A stretch of 64,000 nucleotides of DNA from Belnapia rosea (GCF_900101615.1 NZ_FMZX01000018.1:31414-95413), one strand, 5' to 3'. Numbered from the stretch's first letter, positions 53,409-62,786 are shown. The notes: generated by a model from the sequence alone, not told the origin. Numbers and translations are program-made.

Positions 53409-55916
53409 TTATTCGTTCCGCAACAGCGGAGCGGGCCGGGCGCGCAGGGCCAGCGAGGTGCCGATCTGGCCGCATAGCAGCGTCAGCAGGGTGCAGCCGA
53501 TCACCGTCAGGGCGAGCGTCCCCGGCAACGGCACCCAGCGGGCCTGCATCACCAGCGTGACCACGGCCCAGGAGGCGGCACTGCCGGCCAGCGCCGCCAA
53601 GCCGCCGGCGACGAGGCCAACCAGGGCATATTCCACCAACCAGGCGGCCCGAATCTGGGCACGGGTCGCGCCGATGGTCTTCAGCACCACCGCATCGCGC
53701 ACCCGCTGGCGCTGCCCGGCAGCGACCGCACCGGCCAGCACCAGCCCGCCGGCCAGTAGCGTCACGCCACCGACGGCCGACAGAGCCGTGCCGATCCGGC
53801 CGAGCAGCGTCGCCACCGCCTCCAGCGCATCGCGCACCCGGATGCCGGTGATGTTGGGGAAGGCATCCGTCAGGACGCGAAGCACCGTCGCATCCTGCGC
53901 CGCATCGCCGCGGAGGGTGGCGATATGCGTGTGCGGCGCCGCCTCCAGCAGGCCGGGCGAGGCGACCATGGCGAAGTTCATCCCCAGCCCCCGCCAATCC
54001 ACTTCCCGCAGATTGGCGATGGTGAGGTCGATGTTGCGGCCAAGGATGTTGAGGGTGATGACGTCGCCGATGCCCACCCCCCAGCCCTTGGCGATGCCGG
54101 ACTCGAAGGAGAGCAGTGGCGGGCCGCGGTAGTCGGCCGCCCACCACTGGCCGGCGACCAGGCGGGTCCCGTCGGGCGGGGCCGGCGCATAGGTAAGGCC
54201 GCGATCGCCGCGCAGCGCCCAGGCGGTCTCCGGCGTGGTCTGGAATTGCTCGGCGGGAATGCCCTTCACGGCGACAACACGGGCGCGGAGGCTTGGCACC
54301 CGCTTCACCTCCTCGATGCCCGGGATGCTGCGGGCCAGCGCGTCGAAACGCTGCGCCTGGTCGGACTGGATGTCGATGAAGAAGAAATTCGGCGCCCTGG
54401 CCGGCATCTCCCCGGCCAGTTCGCGGCGGAGGTTGCCCTCGATCTGGGCTATGGCGGCCAGCGTCGTCAGCCCGATGCCAAGGGAGACCACCAGCAGGAC
54501 GGTCGGCGCCCCCGGCCGGTGGAGGTTGGCGAGGCCGAGGCGCAAGGCCGGCCGCCGCAGATGGCCAAGGCGGCGGGCGAGCGTCATCAGCCCGGCGGCG
54601 CCGAGGCGGAACAGCAGCAGGGCGGCGATCGCCCCACCGCAGAAGCCGGCGGCGAAGAGCTTGTCGCCCGAGCCGCGGATAACGAGGCCGATCAGCGCCA
54701 GCGCCGCCAGGGCGTTGAGCGCCAGCACCGGCCAGGCCGGGCGGCCCGCAGCCGGCTGCACCGCATCGCGGAACAGCGCCGCGCCCGAGATCCGTGCCGC
54801 GCGGCCAAGCGGCCAGAGGGCAAAGGCCAGCGCCGTCAACAACCCATAGAGCGCCGCGGCGATCAGCGGCCGTGGATAGGGCGCCAGGCGTGGCGGTACC
54901 GGCAGGGCGCCGGAGAGCGCCTGCGCCGCCGCCCAGGTAAGGCCGTAGCCAATGACCAACCCGATGGCGATGCCGATGGCGGCCAGGACCAGCACCTGGA
55001 TCAGATAGGTGAGGAAGATGATCGAGGCTGGCGCGCCGAGGCAGCGGAGCGTGGCGATGGAGCGCGCCCGTGCCTCCAGCCAGGCACGCACCCCGGTGGC
55101 GACGCCGATGCCGCCGACCAGCAGGGCGGTCAGCCCGGCCAGCGTCAGGAAGGAGGCGGCGCGGTCGAGGAAGCGGTTCACGCCAGGCTCGGCCGCATCG
55201 GCGGTGCGGACGCGCCAGCCCTCGCGGGCGAAGTCGCGTTGCAGCGCCTCGGCCACGGTATTGGGGTCGGCACCGGGCGGAAGGCGAAGGCGGAGGTCAT
55301 TCTGCATCAGGCTGCCGGGCTGGATCAGCGCCGTCTGCGGCAGGGTGGCGGCGGCGATCAGGGCGCGGGGGCCGAAGAGGGCGGGCGTCGCCACCTTGTC
55401 CGGCTCCATCCGCACCACGGCCGCGAAGCGGAGCTGCGCCTCGCCGATCCGAACCTCGTCGCCAAGGGCGAGGCCGAGGCGTTCGGCCACCAGCGGATCG
55501 AGCGCCAGGGTGCCCGGCGCAAGCGGAACGGGGGGATCGAGCTCCAGCCGGCCGATCAAGGGGTAGGCACCATCCACCGCCTTCAGCTCGACCAGCATCC
55601 GCTCGCCCTTGGGGGAGACGGCCATGGCCCGCATGGTGGTGATGGTGGAGGCCGCCGCCCCTCGCGCCTCCGCCCAGGCGGTGAGTTCGGGCGGCAGGAG
55701 GCGGGAGCCGCCACGGATCTCGACATCGCCGCCCAGGATGCGGGCCCCATCGGCACGCAGCCCGGCCTGGATACCAGCGCGCAGGGTGCCCACCGCGGCA
55801 ATGGCGGCGACGCCGAGCGCCAGGCAGGCCAGCACGATCCGCAAGGACCGCAGCCCGCCACGCAACTCGCGCCGCGCCAGGACGAGGCCAAGCCTCACTT
55901 GGCCCAGGATGCTCAA
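53409..55916 (-). CDS. FtsX-like ABC transporter permease (lipoprotein/antimicrobial export type)
   Basis: An 835-residue inner-membrane protein with two FtsX/MacB-type core domains. The N-terminal TM helix (IVLACLALGVAAIAAVG) is followed by a large periplasmic region (SRLLPPELTAWAEARG and after), then three helices around 260-370. A second half has helices at about 475-500 and near the C-terminus, with ALIGLVIRG and KTIGATRAQIRAAW, the coupling loop. It matches the YbbP group. The partner ATPase (YbbA type) is not adjacent. TTG at 55916 is chosen because GGAGA lies 6 bases upstream; TTG at 55931 and GTG at 55898 are alternatives. Confidence 0.82.
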   Translation of the reverse strand: MSILGQVRLGLVLARRELRGGLRSLRIVLACLALGVAAIAAVGTLRAGIQAGLRADGARILGGDVEIRGGSRLLPPELTAWAEARGAAASTITTMRAMAVSPKGERMLVELKAVDGAYPLIGRLELDPPVPLAPGTLALDPLVAERLGLALGDEVRIGEAQLRFAAVVRMEPDKVATPALFGPRALIAAATLPQTALIQPGSLMQNDLRLRLPPGADPNTVAEALQRDFAREGWRVRTADAAEPGVNRFLDRAASFLTLAGLTALLVGGIGVATGVRAWLEARARSIATLRCLGAPASIIFLTYLIQVLVLAAIGIAIGLVIGYGLTWAAAQALSGALPVPPRLAPYPRPLIAAALYGLLTALAFALWPLGRAARISGAALFRDAVQPAAGRPAWPVLALNALAALALIGLVIRGSGDKLFAAGFCGGAIAALLLFRLGAAGLMTLARRLGHLRRPALRLGLANLHRPGAPTVLLVVSLGIGLTTLAAIAQIEGNLRRELAGEMPARAPNFFFIDIQSDQAQRFDALARSIPGIEEVKRVPSLRARVVAVKGIPAEQFQTTPETAWALRGDRGLTYAPAPPDGTRLVAGQWWAADYRGPPLLSFESGIAKGWGVGIGDVITLNILGRNIDLTIANLREVDWRGLGMNFAMVASPGLLEAAPHTHIATLRGDAAQDATVLRVLTDAFPNITGIRVRDALEAVATLLGRIGTALSAVGGVTLLAGGLVLAGAVAAGQRQRVRDAVVLKTIGATRAQIRAAWLVEYALVGLVAGGLAALAGSAASWAVVTLVMQARWVPLPGTLALTVIGCTLLTLLCGQIGTSLALRARPAPLLRNE

Positions 55917-56036
55917 ATACTGTCTCCGCAATGGGGTTCTGCTTCCGAGGTGGGGCCGCCAGAGGGTGATCCAAGGTGGAACGGCAACGCTTGCGGTGAC
56001 GAAGCGTTACGCCGCGCGCCCGGGAGACAGAACAAC

Positions 56037-56783
56037 ATGGATAGCGAAATCATCGTCGCGCTGGTTGCGCTCATCGCGATGGAGGTGGTGCTCGGCATCG
56101 ACAACCTCGTCTTCATCGCCATCCTGTCCAACCGTCTGCCTGAGGAGCAACGCGTCAAGGCGCGGCGGATCGGCCTCGGCCTTGCGGTGGTGCTGCGCTT
56201 CGGGATGCTGGCGGGGGCCTCCTGGCTGCTCTCCCTCACCCGGCCGCTCTTCGCGGTGGCGGGGATGGAGTTCTCGGGCAAGGATCTGATCCTGCTAGGC
56301 GGCGGGCTGTTCCTGATCGGCAAGGCGGTGATCGAGATCCACCACCGGGTCGACCCGGACTCGCAGGAGGCGACGCATCAGGCGGATGCACGGGTGGCCA
56401 GCTTCTGGGCCACGGTGTTCCAGATCCTGCTGCTCGACATGGTGTTCTCGGTCGACAGCATCCTGGCCGCGGTCGCGCTGACCCGGGAATTCTGGATCAT
56501 CGCCACCGCCATCGTCGTCGCCGTGCTCGCCATGCTGTTCTCGATGGATGCGCTCTCCCGCTTCATGGAGCGTAACCCCACCGTGGTCATGCTGGCCCTC
56601 GCCTTCCTGGTGATGATCGGCATGGTGCTGGTGGCCGAGGGCTTCGGCGCGCATGTGCCGAAGGGCTTCGTATATGTCGCCATGGCCTTCGCCGCGGCGG
56701 TGGAGGGGCTGAACCTGCTGGCGAAGCGGGCCGGGCGGCGGAAGCGCGCGGCTAATCCAGCCCCTTCGCGGGAAACCGGCTGA
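56037..56783 (+). CDS. TerC/Alx family membrane protein
   Basis: A 248-residue inner-membrane protein with about seven helices. It has the family's paired acidic motifs: VVLGIDNLVFIAILSNRLP near residue 20 and LLLDMVFSVDSILAAVALT near residue 130. TerC/Alx proteins handle manganese or other divalent metals and secreted-metalloprotein loading. The ATG at 56037 is set by the family start. The last 32 bp overlap the convergent SDR gene, and the end of the protein is a basic, likely cytoplasmic tail (KRAGRRKRAAN). Confidence 0.9.
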   Translation: MDSEIIVALVALIAMEVVLGIDNLVFIAILSNRLPEEQRVKARRIGLGLAVVLRFGMLAGASWLLSLTRPLFAVAGMEFSGKDLILLGGGLFLIGKAVIEIHHRVDPDSQEATHQADARVASFWATVFQILLLDMVFSVDSILAAVALTREFWIIATAIVVAVLAMLFSMDALSRFMERNPTVVMLALAFLVMIGMVLVAEGFGAHVPKGFVYVAMAFAAAVEGLNLLAKRAGRRKRAANPAPSRETG

Positions 56784-57528
56784 AAGCGGCGGCACGGAGG
56801 CCGGGCGGCAGGCTGCCGGCCAGCCGCGCCGCGGCGTAGAGCGGCCAGGGATAGGCGATGCGGGTACGGCCGGCGGCAATCCCTGCCAGCATGCGCCGCG
56901 CCGCCTCCTCCGGCTCCATCATCAGGGGCATGGGGAAGGCGTTCCGGGCCGTCATCAGCGTGCGGATATAGCCGGGACAGACGGCATGCAGCCGGATGCC
57001 CCGGCGCCGCTCCGTCGCGTCCAACGCCTCGGCCCAGCGCTGCACCGCGGCCTTGCTGGCACAATAGGCCGGGGCGCCGGGCGCGGCGACGAAGGCGGCG
57101 ACGGAGGCAACGACCGCGACCCGGCCGCGCCAGCCATCCGGGCCAGGCGTCTGGGCCGCCATCGCCTCCAGCGCCGGCAGCACCGTGTTCAGCACGCCGG
57201 TGACATTGGTTTCGAAAACCGCCCGGGCCACGCTGGCCGGCTCCACCGCGCCGCCCGTGCCGGCGGAGATGCCGGCATTGGCGATGACGAGGTCGAGCCG
57301 GCCGGCGCCAGCGATCCAGCCGGCCATGGCAGCGGCATCCCGCACGTCGACACGCTGTGGCAAGGCGGTGGCGCCGGTGGCGCGGCAGGCCTCCGCCACC
57401 GCCTCGAGCCGCGCCGCATCGCGGCCGCCGAGATGCAGCACCGCCCCCTCCCCCGAGCAGGCCAGCGCCAGGGCCCGCCCAAGCCCGGAGGAGGCGCCCG
57501 TCACCAGCACATGCCGCCACGCTGCCAT
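56752..57528 (-). CDS. Short-chain dehydrogenase/reductase
   Basis: A 258-residue classical SDR. It has the cofactor motif TGASSGLGRALALA, the NAG motif (VIANAGISAGTGG), catalytic Ser in VVASVAAF, and the YxxxK in PAYCASKAA. The conserved Pro-Gly (CPGYIRTLM) after the active site marks the substrate loop. Substrate unknown. ATG at 57528 is chosen with GGGATG upstream; an ATG three codons earlier (57537) is also in frame. It overlaps the terC 3' end by 32 bp and is divergent from yicC with 40 bp between starts. Confidence 0.85.
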   Translation of the reverse strand: MAAWRHVLVTGASSGLGRALALACSGEGAVLHLGGRDAARLEAVAEACRATGATALPQRVDVRDAAAMAGWIAGAGRLDLVIANAGISAGTGGAVEPASVARAVFETNVTGVLNTVLPALEAMAAQTPGPDGWRGRVAVVASVAAFVAAPGAPAYCASKAAVQRWAEALDATERRRGIRLHAVCPGYIRTLMTARNAFPMPLMMEPEEAARRMLAGIAAGRTRIAYPWPLYAAARLAGSLPPGLRAAAFSRFPAKGLD

Positions 57529-57568
57529 CGCTTGCATCCCGCTGCGCCGCGCGGGACAAGGCGCGACG

Positions 57569-58468
57569 ATGGGCACACTTATGAGCATGACCGGCTTCGC
57601 GCGCGAGAGTGGCGTGCTGGCCGATGGCACCGGCTTCGTCTGGGAACTCCGCAGCGTGAACGGCCGAGGGCTCGACCTGCGCCTGCGCCTGCCGAATGGG
57701 CAGGATGCGCTGGAGCCTGCCTTGCGCGAGGGTCTCGGCAAGCGGCTGAAGCGCGGGAATGTCTCGGCGACGCTGAGCCTGAAGCGGGAGGAGCGGCCTC
57801 GGCTGACGGTGGATCCGGTGGCGCTCGACGGGGCGTTGGCACTCGCGCTCGACCTCGCCGCCCGTATCCCGGGCAGCGCACCACCGCGGCCCGAGGCGCT
57901 GCTGGCGCTGCCCGGCGTGATGCGGAGCGAGGTGCCGGAGCCGGATGAGGCATTGGAGGAGGCGAAGCGGGCCGAGCTCGCCACCGCCTGGGGCCGGGCG
58001 CTCGAGGGGCTGGTCGCGGCGCGGCGGGCGGAGGGGGCGAAGCTGCTGGACATCCTGGCCGGCCTGCTCGACGAGATAGCCATCCTGCGCGAGGCCGCCG
58101 CCTCGGCAGCGGCCGACCAGCCCGAGGCACAGCGGCGCCGGATGCTGGACCAGCTCTCGGCCCTGCTCGGCGAGGGCGGAACGGCCCGGGTGCCGGAGGA
58201 GCGACTGGCTCAGGAAGTGGCGCTGCTGGCCCAGAAATCCGACGTGCGGGAGGAGCTGGACCGGCTCGGCGCCCATATCGAGGCGGCACGCGCCTTGCTG
58301 AAGGCTGGCGAGGGTGCGGGGCGGAAGCTCGACTTCCTGACCCAGGAATTCGTGCGGGAGGCGAACACGCTCTGCTCGAAATCCGCCTCCGTGCCGCTCA
58401 CCCGGATCGGACTCGATCTCAAGGCGGCGATCGAGCGGCTGAAGGAGCAGGCGGCGAATGTCGAATGA
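57569..58468 (+). CDS. yicC: YicC family endoribonuclease
   Basis: A 299-residue protein of the YicC family, shown in other bacteria to be an endoribonuclease acting on small RNAs. It begins with MSMTGFARESG, followed by the ELRSVNGRGLDLRLRLP core. The C-terminal DUF1732 part has AQEVALLAQKSDVREELDRL, HIEAARALL and KLDFLTQEFVREANTLCSKS. ATG at 57569 follows AAGG; ATG at 57581 is possible. Its stop overlaps gmk (ATGA), the conserved yicC-gmk order. Confidence 0.92.
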   Translation: MGTLMSMTGFARESGVLADGTGFVWELRSVNGRGLDLRLRLPNGQDALEPALREGLGKRLKRGNVSATLSLKREERPRLTVDPVALDGALALALDLAARIPGSAPPRPEALLALPGVMRSEVPEPDEALEEAKRAELATAWGRALEGLVAARRAEGAKLLDILAGLLDEIAILREAAASAAADQPEAQRRRMLDQLSALLGEGGTARVPEERLAQEVALLAQKSDVREELDRLGAHIEAARALLKAGEGAGRKLDFLTQEFVREANTLCSKSASVPLTRIGLDLKAAIERLKEQAANVE

Positions 58469-59085
58469 TGCGTAAGGGCTGCTGCCTCGTCCTCGCTGCT
58501 GCGCCGGGGGGCGGCAAAACCAGCATCTCCCGCGCCCTGCTGGAGCTGGAGCCGGAGCTCAAGCTTTCGGTCAGCGCCACCACCCGGGCGCCGCGGCCGG
58601 GCGAGCAGGAGGGGGTGCACTACTTCTTCCGCACGCCGGAGCAATTCATGGCCGGCGTCGCGGCGGGCGAGTTCCTGGAGCATGCCAGCTTCCTCGACCG
58701 CTCCTATGGCACGCCGCGCGCCCCGGTGGAGGCGGCGCTGGCGGCTGGGCAGGACGTGCTCTTCGACATCGAATGGCAGGGGCACCGGCTGCTGAAGGCG
58801 GCGATGCCCGAGGATGTCGTCGGCATCTTCCTGCTGCCGCCGAGCCTCGCCGAGCTGGAACGCCGCCTCCGCGGCCGCGGCCAGGACGGCGAGGCGGAGA
58901 TCGCCCGCCGCATGGAGGCGGCCCGAACCGAGATGGCGCATTGGGACGAATTCGACCATGTGCTGGTGAACGAGGACTTCGCCACGACCGTGGCGGCGGC
59001 GCGCGCCATCCTGCATGCCGCGCGGACGCGGCGGCACCGCCTGCCCTGGCTGCCGGACTTCGTGGCCAAGCTGCTCGGCGGCTGA
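58465..59085 (+). CDS. gmk: Guanylate kinase
   Basis: A 206-residue kinase converting GMP to GDP. It has the P-loop AAPGGGKTSISRALL, the GMP-binding VSATTRAPRPGEQEGVHY and FRTPEQF, and the LIQ-type region FDIEWQGHRLL. The loop's first Gly is Ala, within the accepted range. The start overlaps yicC. Coupled production of yicC and gmk is usual. It is followed closely by an AEC transporter gene on the same strand. Confidence 0.95.
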   Translation: MMRKGCCLVLAAAPGGGKTSISRALLELEPELKLSVSATTRAPRPGEQEGVHYFFRTPEQFMAGVAAGEFLEHASFLDRSYGTPRAPVEAALAAGQDVLFDIEWQGHRLLKAAMPEDVVGIFLLPPSLAELERRLRGRGQDGEAEIARRMEAARTEMAHWDEFDHVLVNEDFATTVAAARAILHAARTRRHRLPWLPDFVAKLLGG

Positions 59086-59086
59086 G

Positions 59087-60010
59087 TTGGGCGCGGTTCT
59101 CGAGGTCGTTGGGCCGGTCTTCATCATCATCGGGCTCGGCTGGGCGATGGCGCGGCGCCGCTTCATCGACGAGCCGGGCTTTGCGGCGCTGAACCGCTTC
59201 GTCTTCACCTTCTGCGCCCCGTCCCTGCTGTTCCTGGGCGGGACCAGCGGGGCGAGCGGCGGCGGCCGTGCGGCACTCGCCTTCTTCCTCGGCACGGCAG
59301 CCCTCTATGCCGTGGTGCTGCTGGCGGCCCGCCGGAGGATGCCACTCGGGCCGGCAGGGATGCTGGCGCTCGACTCTACCTTCGGCAACACCGTGATGAT
59401 GGGCATTCCGCTCATCCTCGCCGCATTCGGGCAGCAGGCACTCTCGCTGCTGCTGGCGATCCTCGCGCTTCATTCCATGCTGCTGCTCGGCACGGCGACG
59501 GTCGTCGCCGAGATCGGGCTGCATGCGCGGGCGCCCTGGCGGCGGGTGCTGCGGGCGACGTTGCTGGGTGTGGCACGGAACCCCATCGTCATGGCGGTGC
59601 TGGCGGCGCTGGTCTGGAGGCTGGTGGGGTTGCCGCCGCCGCCGGGCGTGGCGCGGCAGACCCTCTCGCTGCTCGGCGGCGCGGCGCCGCCGGTCGCGCT
59701 GTTCTGCCTTGGCGGAAGCCTGGCGCGCTTCGACATCGCCAGCGCATGGCGGGAGACGGTGATGGCGACGCTGCTCAAGCTGCTGGCCATGCCGGCACTG
59801 GTCGGGCTGGCCGCCTGGGCGATGGAGCTCGACCGGCTGGAGACCGCCGTCGCCGTGACGGCCGCGGCGCTGCCGACCGGGGCCAATGCCTTCCTGTTGG
59901 CGGAGCGCTACCGGATCGGTGCGGCGCGCTCGGGAGCGACGGTGCTCGCCAGCACGCTGATCTCGGTGGTGACGCTGGCCGGGCTTCTGGCCTGGTTCGG
60001 CGTTGGGTGA
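59087..60010 (+). CDS. AEC family transporter (auxin efflux carrier-like)
   Basis: A 307-residue inner-membrane protein with about ten helices in two five-helix repeats. Family traits are VFIIIGLGWAMARRRFID at the start, the conserved GNTVMMGIPLIL in the middle, and the crossing segment LPTGANAFLLAERY near the end. Members carry malate, malonate or other organic acids. The TTG at 59087, one base after the gmk stop, is used because earlier starts would lie inside gmk. Probably in the yicC-gmk transcript. Confidence 0.85.
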   Translation: MGAVLEVVGPVFIIIGLGWAMARRRFIDEPGFAALNRFVFTFCAPSLLFLGGTSGASGGGRAALAFFLGTAALYAVVLLAARRRMPLGPAGMLALDSTFGNTVMMGIPLILAAFGQQALSLLLAILALHSMLLLGTATVVAEIGLHARAPWRRVLRATLLGVARNPIVMAVLAALVWRLVGLPPPPGVARQTLSLLGGAAPPVALFCLGGSLARFDIASAWRETVMATLLKLLAMPALVGLAAWAMELDRLETAVAVTAAALPTGANAFLLAERYRIGAARSGATVLASTLISVVTLAGLLAWFGVG

Positions 60011-60013
60011 CGG

Positions 60014-60838
60014 TCAGCCGCGCGCCAGCAGCGCCCGGGCCATGCGGTCGAATTCGGCGATGCTGAGCGTCTCCGCCCGCCGGTCCCCGGCGATGCCGGC
60101 GGCCGCAAGCAGTCCCTCGGCATCGCCGAGGGATTTGAGGGCGCCCCGCAGCATCTTGCGGCGCTGGCCGAAAGCGGCAGCCGTCAGGCGCTCCATGGCG
60201 CGGAACAACGCCTCGCCCGGATCCTCGGCATGGGGGGTGAAGCCGACCACGGCGGACCAGACCTTGGGGGCTGGGCTGAAGGCGCCGGGCGGCAGGCGCA
60301 GCAGCAGCTCGCAACGGCAACGCCACTGGGCCAGCACGCCGAGCCGGCCATAGGCATCGGTATCCGGCGCGGCGCAGATGCGCTCCGCCACCTCCTGCTG
60401 GAACATCAGCGCCATGCCGGTCAGCGAGGCAGCTTGGCGCAGCCAGCCGACGAGCAGGGGTGTCGCTACATTGTAAGGCAGGTTGGCAAGGATGGCGCGC
60501 GGCGCCGGGACCAGCGCGGCGACATCGATGGTCAGCGCATCCGCCTCGATCGCCCGCAACCGGCCCGGATAGGCAGCCTCCAGCTCCGCCAGCACGGCGA
60601 TGGCGCGACGGTCGAGCTCCACCGCCGTCACCGTCTCGGCCGGGCCATCGAGCAGGGCTCGGGTCAGGCCGCCGGGGCCGGGGCCGACCTCCAGCACATG
60701 CCGGCCCGTCAGGTCGCCCGCAAGGCCGGCGATGCGGCGGCACAAGGCCTCGTCCAGCAGGAAGTGCTGGCCGAGCGACTTCCGCGCATCCAGCCCGTGC
60801 CGGGCGATCGTCTCCCGGAGGGAGGGAAGCGTGCTCAG
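60014..60838 (-). CDS. ksgA: 16S rRNA (adenine1518/1519-N6,N6)-dimethyltransferase KsgA, CTG start
   Basis: A 274-residue rRNA methyltransferase that dimethylates two adenines near the 3' end of 16S rRNA during ribosome assembly. It has the N-terminal hallmark ARKSLGQHFLLDEAL, then SAM motif I HVLEVGPGPGGLTRALL, and NLPYNVATPLL in the catalytic site. The conserved start lies upstream of any ATG, GTG or TTG in frame. The only sensible start is the CTG at 60838, overlapping the surA stop as CTGA. A rare CTG start, or translation by ribosomes reinitiating after surA, is the best reading. Confidence 0.88.
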   Translation of the reverse strand: MSTLPSLRETIARHGLDARKSLGQHFLLDEALCRRIAGLAGDLTGRHVLEVGPGPGGLTRALLDGPAETVTAVELDRRAIAVLAELEAAYPGRLRAIEADALTIDVAALVPAPRAILANLPYNVATPLLVGWLRQAASLTGMALMFQQEVAERICAAPDTDAYGRLGVLAQWRCRCELLLRLPPGAFSPAPKVWSAVVGFTPHAEDPGEALFRAMERLTAAAFGQRRKMLRGALKSLGDAEGLLAAAGIAGDRRAETLSIAEFDRMARALLARG

Positions 60839-62142
60839 TTTCGCATCTCGATGGTGGCGCGCCGGCGCAGGTCGCGCTGGAGCTGGCGGGAGAGCAACTC
60901 CACCCGGTCGCGCAGCATCTGCTGCTTGGCCTGGTCCGGGGTGAGCTCGGCGAGGTTCCGCTGCTCCCGCGTGCAGACCATCATCACCAGCACGCCGTCG
61001 GGCATGAGGATCGGCTGGGACGGCTTGCCCGGGCTGAGGCCGGCCAGCATGGCCTTGAGCGGCGGGGGCGTCACCGTCTCGAGCCGGATCGGGCCCGGAT
61101 CGCTCGGCCGGTCATTGCCGCTGGTCTTGGCCGCGGCCTCGACCGCGTCGCAGCTGCGGGCGCCGGCGGCGAGTCGCTGCGCCTTCTCCACCTGGTCGCG
61201 CTGCTGCTGCGTCGGGTTGTTCGGGTCGAGCGTGCCGGCGAAGGGGAAATAGGCCTGGCGGACGCTGAGCAGGGTGGCCATGTCGCGGCCGCTTTCGCGG
61301 CGCTGGCGCATGGCCACGATCTGGTAGCCGCCGGGGACCTTGATGGCATTGCTGATGGCGCCGGGCGGCATGCGCTCCACCACCGCGGCCACGGCCGGGT
61401 CCATGTCCTCCTTGCGGACCCAGCCAAGATCGCCACCCTGCAGGGCGGTCTGCGCCTGGCTGAACTGGGTCGCGGCGACAGGGAAGGGTGTGCCGGCACG
61501 CAGCTGGCGGATCACCTCCTCCGTGAAGCGGTTCACCTCGGCCTCGTTCCGCGGGTCGTCGATGGGAACGAAGATCTCGGAGACAAGGAATTCCGGCTGT
61601 CCGACCCGGGCCGTGGCGGCGCGGATCGTCTCATTCACCTCCGCCTCGGAGGGGATTGCGTTTGGGCCAAGTTGCTGGCGCAGCAGCCGGGCCCAGCCGA
61701 TCTGGGTGCGGATCTGGTCGTAGAGCACACGCGGCTGGATGCCGACCTGGTTGAGCTGGGCGCGCAGCGCGCCGGGGGGCAGGTTGTTGCGCTGCTCCAG
61801 CTCCGCCACCGCATCGGCGACATCCGCATCGGTCACCGGAATGCGGCGGCGCTGCACCTCCTGCAGGCGGAGGCGCTCATCGATCAGCAGCCGGGTCACC
61901 TGCGGGGTAAGGCGGTCCAGCACCTCCGGCGCCACGGCGATACCGGCATTGAGGGCGAAGAGCCGGGCCCGGCCGACGATATCGGCGCGGCTCACCACCT
62001 CGCCATTGATGACGGCAACGATGCGGTTGGTCTGGGCCGCCGCCTGGGATTGCGGCGGTAGCTGCGCGCCGGCCGGCAGCGGCAAGGCGGCGGCCAGCAT
62101 CAGGCCGAGGGTCAGGGCGGAGGTGCGGGCGGGGCGCGGCAT
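60835..62142 (-). CDS. surA: Periplasmic chaperone / peptidyl-prolyl isomerase SurA
   Basis: A 435-residue periplasmic folding factor for outer-membrane proteins. It has a signal peptide (residues 1-27, ending PAGAQ), a SurA N-terminal helical domain (NRIVAVINGEVVSRADIVGR and after) and a PpiC parvulin domain at about 180-290 (EFLVSEIFVPID, GGDLGWVRKEDM, PGGYQIVAMRQRR). The second parvulin region (about 300-400) is weakly conserved. The ATG is at 62142. It precedes ksgA, as in Enterobacteria (surA-pdxA-ksgA) but without pdxA. It may serve the OmpA-like proteins of this window. Confidence 0.92.
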   Translation of the reverse strand: MPRPARTSALTLGLMLAAALPLPAGAQLPPQSQAAAQTNRIVAVINGEVVSRADIVGRARLFALNAGIAVAPEVLDRLTPQVTRLLIDERLRLQEVQRRRIPVTDADVADAVAELEQRNNLPPGALRAQLNQVGIQPRVLYDQIRTQIGWARLLRQQLGPNAIPSEAEVNETIRAATARVGQPEFLVSEIFVPIDDPRNEAEVNRFTEEVIRQLRAGTPFPVAATQFSQAQTALQGGDLGWVRKEDMDPAVAAVVERMPPGAISNAIKVPGGYQIVAMRQRRESGRDMATLLSVRQAYFPFAGTLDPNNPTQQQRDQVEKAQRLAAGARSCDAVEAAAKTSGNDRPSDPGPIRLETVTPPPLKAMLAGLSPGKPSQPILMPDGVLVMMVCTREQRNLAELTPDQAKQQMLRDRVELLSRQLQRDLRRRATIEMRN

Positions 62143-62207
62143 GGGCGTTCCTTAGAGCATGATCGCCGCCGGTAGAAGCGAGGATCACGCACCCCCTCAC
62201 CCTGGCC

Positions 62208-62786
62208 TCAGCCGAACCAGGCCTCGAAGGCAGCGAAAGTCTCGACCGCGCCGGATTGCATGCCGACGAGGCCACCCGTCTCCCTGCCGCAGGTCTCGAT
62301 GGCGGTGCAGCAGGCCAGCCACATGGCCCCATGCCGGGCGCCATGGCCGAGCAGGAAGGCCCTGCCCTCCATCGTGCCAGGCGGCAGCAGATGGTCGAGA
62401 CCATGGGCAAGCTGGCGGCCGCCCAGTGTCGAGCCCTCCGTGACGTAGAGGGCACCGAGCGCACGGGCTGCCGTGGCGAGGAGCGGGACCGGGGCGGGCG
62501 GCGCCGCCTCCGGCGCCTGGAAATGGCGGAGATCGGCCTGGAGCAGCCCGGTCCGCCGCCGCTCGGCGAGATCGACCCCATAGGCTGCGAGGCAGGGCGC
62601 CACGGCGAGCGATGCCTCGATCGCCATGTGGAATCCGAGCATCCGGCGCAACAGGGCGACGTAGCCGGCCTCATCAAGCCGCCCATCGGCCAGGGCCTGG
62701 AAAGCGGGTACCGCATGCAGCCGGGCATGGATATCGGCGGTGGCATCGCGGAGGGCGAAGCGGGCGCCTGCGGGGGCGGGCGGCAA
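62208..62786 (-). CDS. Biliverdin-producing heme oxygenase
   Basis: A 192-residue heme oxygenase of the bacterial type that opens heme to biliverdin, iron and carbon monoxide. It has a likely proximal His in ATADIHARLH (about residue 20), and the distal-helix motif ALYVTEGSTLGGR is clear. In other Alphaproteobacteria these enzymes supply bacteriophytochromes or release iron, but no phytochrome gene lies in the window. The start is a TTG at 62786 with a poor ribosome site, so the true start could differ by some codons. The C-terminus (FAAFEAWFG) is intact. Confidence 0.82.
   Translation of the reverse strand: MPPAPAGARFALRDATADIHARLHAVPAFQALADGRLDEAGYVALLRRMLGFHMAIEASLAVAPCLAAYGVDLAERRRTGLLQADLRHFQAPEAAPPAPVPLLATAARALGALYVTEGSTLGGRQLAHGLDHLLPPGTMEGRAFLLGHGARHGAMWLACCTAIETCGRETGGLVGMQSGAVETFAAFEAWFG

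Noticed and set aside
53925..56036. A long N-terminal extension in frame with terC
   Set aside because: It lies wholly antisense to the FtsX-like permease, and TerC has its family start at 56037.
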